64,000 nucleotides of DNA from Cheiracanthium punctorium. Lineage: Eukaryota; Arthropoda; Arachnida; Araneae; Cheiracanthiidae. The position numbers were made by a program, and so were the translations under genes. The stretch lies in contig JAWZYV010002500.1 in the NCBI GenBank assembly GCA_038373885.1, forward strand, positions 682,001 through 746,000, written 5' to 3'. Shown piece after piece: positions 59,626 through 64,000 of this stretch; the stretch's first letter is position 1; each line of letters begins with the position of its first letter. The notes under the pieces were generated by a model. That model saw nothing but the letters and a program-made list of their open reading frames with translations. It had not been told where the DNA came from and did not search any database.

Positions 59626-59642
59626 GAATTTTTGTTCTTTTC

Positions 59643-60560
59643 TTATGTTTGTGCTGTTTCTCGCCCCTTCCGGGAGCGGTTGCGTAACCAATAACCATGG
59701 GTGGGGGTTTTTGACTCGTCAGAGTCTGTTTCTTGTGTCTGGGGTTTTACCCGAAAAATGAGGTTTTTATGGACTTTTTTGGATTCTACATGAGGTTTAT
59801 TCACTTCTTTAAGTAACAAATTATTATTACGAAATAGTTTCATTACCCTATAAGGGCCGGTAAAAATGGGGTCAAATTTACACTTCTTGTGCATATTTCT
59901 CATGTATACCAAATCCCCTATGTGGATTGGAGTATGTTTAGCGGGTTTTTCTAAGTTCTGCGGTTTAGCCGCTTTTTCTTGAAATATCCAGGCCTGTTGT
60001 CTGTTATTTAAATTCTGCTTAATTAATTTGTCCACAAATATTTGTATTTCCTCCTGGGACCAACTTGATTCGAAAATATTTTGTCCCTGTACGTCAGTTG
60101 TATTGTCCAGGGGTATTTTAATGTCACGACCCAGAAATAGTAACGCCGGCGGGAAATTCGTCGCCCTGTGTTTAGAGGCGTTGTAATAGAGCTGCGCCCA
60201 TACACTTGCATCTTCCCATTCAAAAGTGTTCTCTGCTATGCATCGAATACACTGCTGAAGCGTGCCTTGTGCGCGCTCTACCGTCCCATTCGATTGTGGG
60301 TGGTAGATCGACGAAAAACGACTCTCTATATTGAGAGATTTTAAAAAACTCCTTAATTCCTTTGATCTAAATTGAGGTCCGTTATCCGATATAATCGTAT
60401 CTGGAAGCCCAAAACGAGAAAAATAACTTTGTAAACATTGAACTATTTGATCTGCAGTGATTTTTCTACATGGAAATAATTCTATATACCTTGAGAAACT
60501 GTCAACCACGGAAAAAAAAAAAACAATTGCCTCTGACACTGCGAGGCAGCTTCCCAACAA
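59643..60560 (-). CDS. pol: Ty3/gypsy Pol part 3: integrase core and C-terminus
   Basis: The reading frame becomes meaningful just after the T run, at VVDSFSRYIELFPC. The core then has TIISDNGPQFRSKELRSFL with the second catalytic Asp and IYHPQSNGTVERAQGTLQQC with the Glu, giving D..D..E together with the Asp in the preceding frame. The C-terminal domain has HIGDLVYMRN..CKFDPIFTGPYRV, the GPY/F module. The end is Arg-rich (YWLRNRSRKGRE). There is no chromodomain that I can see. The enzyme inserts element cDNA into chromosomal DNA. The listed start at 60560 is in a different frame from the core's natural upstream sequence and is not a real start. Confidence 0.9.
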   Translation of the reverse strand: MLGSCLAVSEAIVFFFSVVDSFSRYIELFPCRKITADQIVQCLQSYFSRFGLPDTIISDNGPQFRSKELRSFLKSLNIESRFSSIYHPQSNGTVERAQGTLQQCIRCIAENTFEWEDASVWAQLYYNASKHRATNFPPALLFLGRDIKIPLDNTTDVQGQNIFESSWSQEEIQIFVDKLIKQNLNNRQQAWIFQEKAAKPQNLEKPAKHTPIHIGDLVYMRNMHKKCKFDPIFTGPYRVMKLFRNNNLLLKEVNKPHVESKKVHKNLIFRVKPQTQETDSDESKTPTHGYWLRNRSRKGRETAQT

Positions 60561-61776
60561 TATCTATATGTAGACACTTTCCCGGCAGTATTGCTCGGTC
60601 CATTTTTTGTCTCGCCGTAGCGGGAATGTGCCTGTTTTTGAATTGTGCACATCTGTGACAGTTATCGATAAACGTCTTTACGTCGTCAAATAAGTTGCCC
60701 CAAGTGTAATGCTTTTTTATTAAATCGATCGTTTTTTGTCTGCCGAAATGTGTTGCGTGTGCAATTTTGATCACGGACTGTTTTAAAGCCTGAGGGATCA
60801 CAATTAAATCTATTCCTGCCCTCTCTCGCGTGGCTTTTTCCCTATAACGAAGAATTCCATGTGTATCGAGATAGTAATTTTTGAACTTAGGAGTTTTAGG
60901 GGTTTTTTCGCGGACGTGTGGTATTATTTTGTTCAATAATTCATCGTTCTGTTGCTCTTGTTTAATTTTTTCGGTCGTTAAATCCTTCTTCCCTTCGAAG
61001 ATTTGTGCCGTTATGTTATTTACCTGTTCTTCTTGTAAGATGTATCGGGACAAATAATCCGCGGGGTTTTCCTCACCCTTTATATGTTGAAATTTAAACG
61101 CAAATTCACTTAAAAATAATAGCCACCTTGCAGTGATATCGGATTGCTGCGTTAGATCTAAATGGTATTTCAATGATTTCGCGTCACTAATTAATACAAA
61201 TTCATGGTTCCATAAATAATTGCGAAAATGTCTCACCGCTTCATAAATTGCCATTAGTTCCAGTTTAAGAGATGAGTATCGTTTTTCCGCATTTTTTAAA
61301 ATTCTGCTAAAAAATTTGACTGGTGTTCTGCCTTCTGGCCGATCCTGCATTAAAATACCATTAATGGCCGTGTTGGATGCATCGGTTGCTAACAGGAATG
61401 GTTTTGCAAAATCAATTTTGGTAATTCTTGGTTTTTCTAAAATGATCTGTTGTATGTTCGCGAAACTAGCCTGACACTCTTCCGACCATTCAAATTTTTT
61501 GGTCTTTCTTGTGAGCTGCACAATCGGTGCAATAATTTGGGAATATTGTGGAATAATCGTTCTGAAGTAATTTGTCATCCCTAAAAATGATTGAATCTCT
61601 TTAACTGACTTAGGTGTTTTAAATTTTGTGATTTTCACGATGTTTTTTGGGTCTGGGGAAATCCCTACTTCGTCCACTTGGAATCCTAAACATGTGATAT
61701 TTTTTCGGGCTATTTTGATTTTTGACGGGTCCAATGTTAAATTAAACTCTTTGAGCTTTTGGAATATTAAAGTCAT
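60502..61776 (-). CDS. pol: Ty3/gypsy Pol part 2: RT thumb, RNase H, integrase zinc domain
   Basis: This frame begins exactly where part 1 stops (ATGA overlap in the A run) and continues the reverse transcriptase with LIFQKLKEFNLTLDPSK and CLGFQVDEVGI. FLGMTNYFRTIIPQYSQI is the usual connection. RNase H follows: LLATDASNTAINGILMQ with the first Asp, LKLELMAIYEAVRHFRNYLW with the Glu, and VLISDAKSL with the next Asp. The integrase zinc domain shows HATHFGRQKTID....CHRCAQF (HHCC). DIVGKLPRS carries the first integrase Asp. The frame is lost in a 12-T run (plus-strand A12, 60512-60523). The order and intact motifs indicate a once-continuous polyprotein. Confidence 0.9.
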   Translation of the reverse strand: MTLIFQKLKEFNLTLDPSKIKIARKNITCLGFQVDEVGISPDPKNIVKITKFKTPKSVKEIQSFLGMTNYFRTIIPQYSQIIAPIVQLTRKTKKFEWSEECQASFANIQQIILEKPRITKIDFAKPFLLATDASNTAINGILMQDRPEGRTPVKFFSRILKNAEKRYSSLKLELMAIYEAVRHFRNYLWNHEFVLISDAKSLKYHLDLTQQSDITARWLLFLSEFAFKFQHIKGEENPADYLSRYILQEEQVNNITAQIFEGKKDLTTEKIKQEQQNDELLNKIIPHVREKTPKTPKFKNYYLDTHGILRYREKATRERAGIDLIVIPQALKQSVIKIAHATHFGRQKTIDLIKKHYTWGNLFDDVKTFIDNCHRCAQFKNRHIPATARQKMDRAILPGKCLHIDIVGKLPRSVRGNCFFFFRG

Positions 61777-62993
61777 TTTTTTTCGTAATTCTTCGAGGAA
61801 TTAGCTGGTATAATTATATCGTCTAGGTAGAAATTTATCTTCGTTTCTCTCATACCTCCCAGCACCGTATTCATGAGTTGGGTGAAGTAACTGGCGCTGT
61901 TACGCAAGCCAAAGGGTAGTCTCGTGTGTCTAAAATTTCCTCGGTGGGTAATTATTGCACATTTCTCTCGCTCTGCCTCTGGTAATGCTATTTGAAAAAA
62001 CGCAGATTTAAGATCCATAGTCGTGTACCATTTGAATCCGGCAACTTCTTGTAAGATATCTTCAATATGTGGGATATATGTTTTATAAGGTTCAGTGATG
62101 TTATTTAATAATCGAAAATCTGTCGCCATTCGGTATTTAAGGGTTTTATTTTCGAAAATCATTTGTAACGACTTATCTGTTTTTTGTTGGATGATGCATA
62201 TCTGTTCCTTTTGGAATTTGGGTATGACTTGAATGTTGCTTTCATTTTGTTGCTTTTCAATAGGTCGATCTGTTTTTAAATTTACTATTTTTGTGTCCGC
62301 GGGCGGAATCAGTACTTTCCGTGCTATTCGAATGAAATTATTAATCTCCTCCGTCTTATCATTTTCTTCCCTTAGCTCCGTATTTTTGGTCTCTGATTTA
62401 TTAATTGGAATTTCTTCATTATTTATTGTTATGCTATTTTGTTTTGTATTTAAAATTACTTTATTATTAATCATGAAGTCGTAACCTAATATGATTGGGT
62501 ATTGTGGGTTCATTGCGAAGTTTGCCACGAAAAAGGTGTTATTGCATTTTTTATGCCCTATTTTAAATGAAAACTTCACGGCCTTTAGAAAAGGTACAGT
62601 TTGTTGTGTCACAGATTTTATTGTTACCTGTCTGGAAATAAAGTTTATTTTTATTTTACTTTTTATTCCTTCAAATATTTCGTTATTTATTAAACTAATT
62701 CCTGCTCCTGAATCAATGAGTGCAGCATATTCTTCATCCCCAATGTTAAGCGTTACTAGTGGTAATTTAATTACATTTTGCTCGTTGTCACTCACCGACA
62801 TTATATACCTATGGTTCTCTTGTTGTTTGCGTTTATTATCATTTATTTCTTTCGTACTATTTTGTGCTTCTATCATTTGATTTTTATTTTTGTTTTTATG
62901 GTCAATATTTACTTTGGTAGCCTCGAGTTTCGTTCTATGGGATCCCAACCTCTGATTATTATTTATCTGTTGCCTCTGGGACCCCTGTATGAG
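61773..62993 (-). CDS. pol: Ty3/gypsy Pol part 1: protease and N-terminal reverse transcriptase
   Basis: Entered from gag by the -1 frameshift; the listed methionine-like start at 62948 need not be used. The aspartic protease has YAALIDSGAGISLIN with the catalytic DSG, and PIILGYDFMI with the conserved ILG about 75 residues later. A linker leads to reverse transcriptase: MATDFRLLNN, then IEDILQEVAGFKWYTTMDLK (first catalytic Asp), SAFFQIAL, RLPFGLRNSASYF and FYLDDIIIPA with the YLDD active site. The frame ends at TGA 61775-61773 inside an 8-A run (61776-61783 region), where the next frame takes over. Conserved residues are intact up to the break. The region N-terminal to MATDF matches the family only loosely. 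Confidence 0.9.
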   Translation of the reverse strand, partial: LIQGSQRQQINNNQRLGSHRTKLEATKVNIDHKNKNKNQMIEAQNSTKEINDNKRKQQENHRYIMSVSDNEQNVIKLPLVTLNIGDEEYAALIDSGAGISLINNEIFEGIKSKIKINFISRQVTIKSVTQQTVPFLKAVKFSFKIGHKKCNNTFFVANFAMNPQYPIILGYDFMINNKVILNTKQNSITINNEEIPINKSETKNTELREENDKTEEINNFIRIARKVLIPPADTKIVNLKTDRPIEKQQNESNIQVIPKFQKEQICIIQQKTDKSLQMIFENKTLKYRMATDFRLLNNITEPYKTYIPHIEDILQEVAGFKWYTTMDLKSAFFQIALPEAEREKCAIITHRGNFRHTRLPFGLRNSASYFTQLMNTVLGGMRETKINFYLDDIIIPANSSKNYEKK

Positions 62994-62999
62994 TTTAAA
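62939..62999 (-). promoter_or_regulatory. Putative -1 ribosomal frameshift site (UUUAAAC plus stem)
   Basis: On the minus strand TTTAAAC (62999-62993) is read as T TTA AAC in the gag frame, the correct phase for -1 slippage. About 7 bases later GGGGTCCC (62985-62978) can pair with GGGATCCC (62946-62939), an 8-bp stem with one G-U. The gag stop lies within the loop. The pol frame is -1 relative to gag and is open across the site. Confidence 0.75.
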
Positions 63000-64000
63000 T
63001 TCTTATAGTCCCTGTTTCCATTGTTGTTCGTTCTGCGGAAATTTGGTTGCTGTCGACCGTCCGCGGGAATTCTTTCCCAGCATGTCTGAGCGGAGTGGTT
63101 CGACTTTCCGCATATTTGGCAGATAATTGCAACTTGTTTATAACTACTATTATGTTGATTAACTGGTTGCCTTCTATTTCGGGGATTGAACCAGCAGTCT
63201 GTGTCTGTGTGATTTTGTTTTTTACAAAAAGAGCATGATTTCAATGGATTGGATTTTTCATTCACTTGAGAAATCTCGAGTGCCTGAATTTTATCCTCAA
63301 ACTCTTTTATTTTATCTTTTAATTGCGCGATTTCTAAGTCCTTCAATAGACCAGTAACGTCTGATTTCTGTACGTCAATATTGTTTATGTCCTCTTCTTC
63401 ATTAAAAATTCTCTCCAGTCTGATTGCCAACTCAACCGCCTCGTCAAAGTGTTTTATGTTTTCTTTTAAAATTTCTCTTCTAATTTCCGGACGTACCGCT
63501 TCCGTGAATTTCGCGAGCATGATGTGGTTCTTTATCTTATCTGTTTCCTCTGACGGCTTATCGATCCCTAAAAATGCTTCAGTCTTTTCAGAGATTATGT
63601 CCCTTAGTTGTATAATCGATGTTTTCGGGGTTTGCCTAATTGCATTAAATTCCGCGTGAACTTCCGAAGCTGATTTTATTTCCCTAAATCTTTGGAGAAT
63701 CGCTTTTTTCAGGTATTCGTAATTGTTTCCGTCTTTCGTCTCTTTTAGACCTAGTATAAATGCTTTTGCCTTACCTTTGAGGCATGTCTTTAAAATTATG
63801 CCTTTCTGCTCATTTGACCAATCGGTGAGAGCAGCTACGTTTTCAAATTCGCTGAAAAATTGCTTTGGGTTCTCGAGACTATCAGCCGAATATCGGGGCA
63901 ATAGAGGGATTAGTCCCGTGTCTGGCGTTTTGTTATGCTGGCTTTGCGCCGAACTTTGGGTATTTCGATTCCTAAGAGACTCTGGCGAATCCTGTCTAAC
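62963..64000 (-). CDS. gag: Ty3/gypsy Gag (partial, N-terminus outside window)
   Basis: The frame is open from the window edge to a TAA at 62963-62965; the first methionine is not in the window. From the first in-frame TTG at 63901 the visible part is 312 residues. The capsid-like region begins around FFSEFENVAALTDWSNEQKG and contains LKGKAKAFILGL, the pattern of retrotransposon Gag capsids. A coiled-coil-like charged stretch (LKDLEIAQLKDKIKEFEDKI) precedes two zinc knuckles: CSFCKKQNHTDTDC and CQICGKSNHSAQTC, both CX2CX4HX4C. These bind element RNA. The end is basic and Asn/Arg-rich. The pol frame overlaps its 3' end in the -1 frame. Gag forms the cytoplasmic particle in which reverse transcription takes place. 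Confidence 0.9.
   Translation of the reverse strand, partial: VRQDSPESLRNRNTQSSAQSQHNKTPDTGLIPLLPRYSADSLENPKQFFSEFENVAALTDWSNEQKGIILKTCLKGKAKAFILGLKETKDGNNYEYLKKAILQRFREIKSASEVHAEFNAIRQTPKTSIIQLRDIISEKTEAFLGIDKPSEETDKIKNHIMLAKFTEAVRPEIRREILKENIKHFDEAVELAIRLERIFNEEEDINNIDVQKSDVTGLLKDLEIAQLKDKIKEFEDKIQALEISQVNEKSNPLKSCSFCKKQNHTDTDCWFNPRNRRQPVNQHNSSYKQVAIICQICGKSNHSAQTCWERIPADGRQQPNFRRTNNNGNRDYKNLNSYRGPRGNR

Larger units (their letters stand above)
59603..64000 (-). mobile_element. Ty3/gypsy LTR retrotransposon, 5' part outside window
   Basis: Gene order on the minus strand is gag, protease, reverse transcriptase, RNase H, integrase, polypurine tract, which is the Ty3/gypsy (Metaviridae) order. 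No env frame lies between integrase and the tract. The 5' LTR, primer binding site and start of gag lie beyond 64000. Two frame breaks, both in homopolymers, are the only clear defects seen, so the copy is young or poorly assembled rather than old. Confidence 0.9.

Noticed and set aside
59603..59643. Errantivirus-type env gene after integrase
   Set aside because: Only 17 bases separate the integrase stop from the polypurine tract; there is no room for env.
62233..62880. Plus-strand frames of 83 and 129 codons
   Set aside because: Shadows of the retrotransposon pol gene on the opposite strand.

Overview
The window is AT-rich eukaryotic intergenic DNA packed with transposons. The mix (Ty3/gypsy, Ty1/copia, Tc1/mariner, hAT, Helitron, a tRNA-like SINE) and the lack of long open frames outside transposons suggest an arthropod, plausibly a chelicerate such as a spider. 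The sequence alone does not settle the taxon. I found no host protein-coding gene I would defend, no rRNA, no true tRNA and no CRISPR array.

Layout. 0-8 kb: quiet AT-rich DNA, then a satellite-like composite repeat (4.5-6.4 kb). 8-15.6 kb: a mariner-like element with a hAT element nested in it, a long-TIR MITE, a Helitron carrying ~155-bp tandem repeats, a Tc1 relic and two short hAT elements. 16-22 kb: mostly anonymous, with a TIR element and a perfect 92-bp inverted repeat. 22.8-25.2 kb: two Helitron copies nearly head to tail. 29-34 kb: a mariner interrupted by a 4.3-kb element with ~190-bp TIRs and a decayed multi-zinc-finger gene that I cannot assign to a superfamily. 34.7-41.2 kb: two near-identical Helitrons in exact head-to-tail contact, the second hit by a hAT element. 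42-51.3 kb: MITEs, a degraded element with a transposase C-terminus, a SINE, an inverted copy of the 4.5-kb composite repeat, and a complete but dead Tc1-like element. 51.9-55 kb: an odd GC-rich Arg/Ser-rich block, MITE copies, a copia gag relic and Helitron pieces. 57.3-64 kb: a Ty3/gypsy retrotransposon on the minus strand, entering from the right edge.

The most intact coding unit is the Ty3/gypsy element. Its gag has two zinc knuckles. A UUUAAAC slippery site in the correct phase, followed by a potential stem, leads into protease-RT-RNase H-integrase. The pol frame is broken twice, both times in a homopolymer, so the breaks may be assembly errors. Many of the DNA elements could be bounded to the base through TIRs and 8-bp target duplications (hAT), TA (Tc1) or A^T insertion with a CTAG hairpin end (Helitron).
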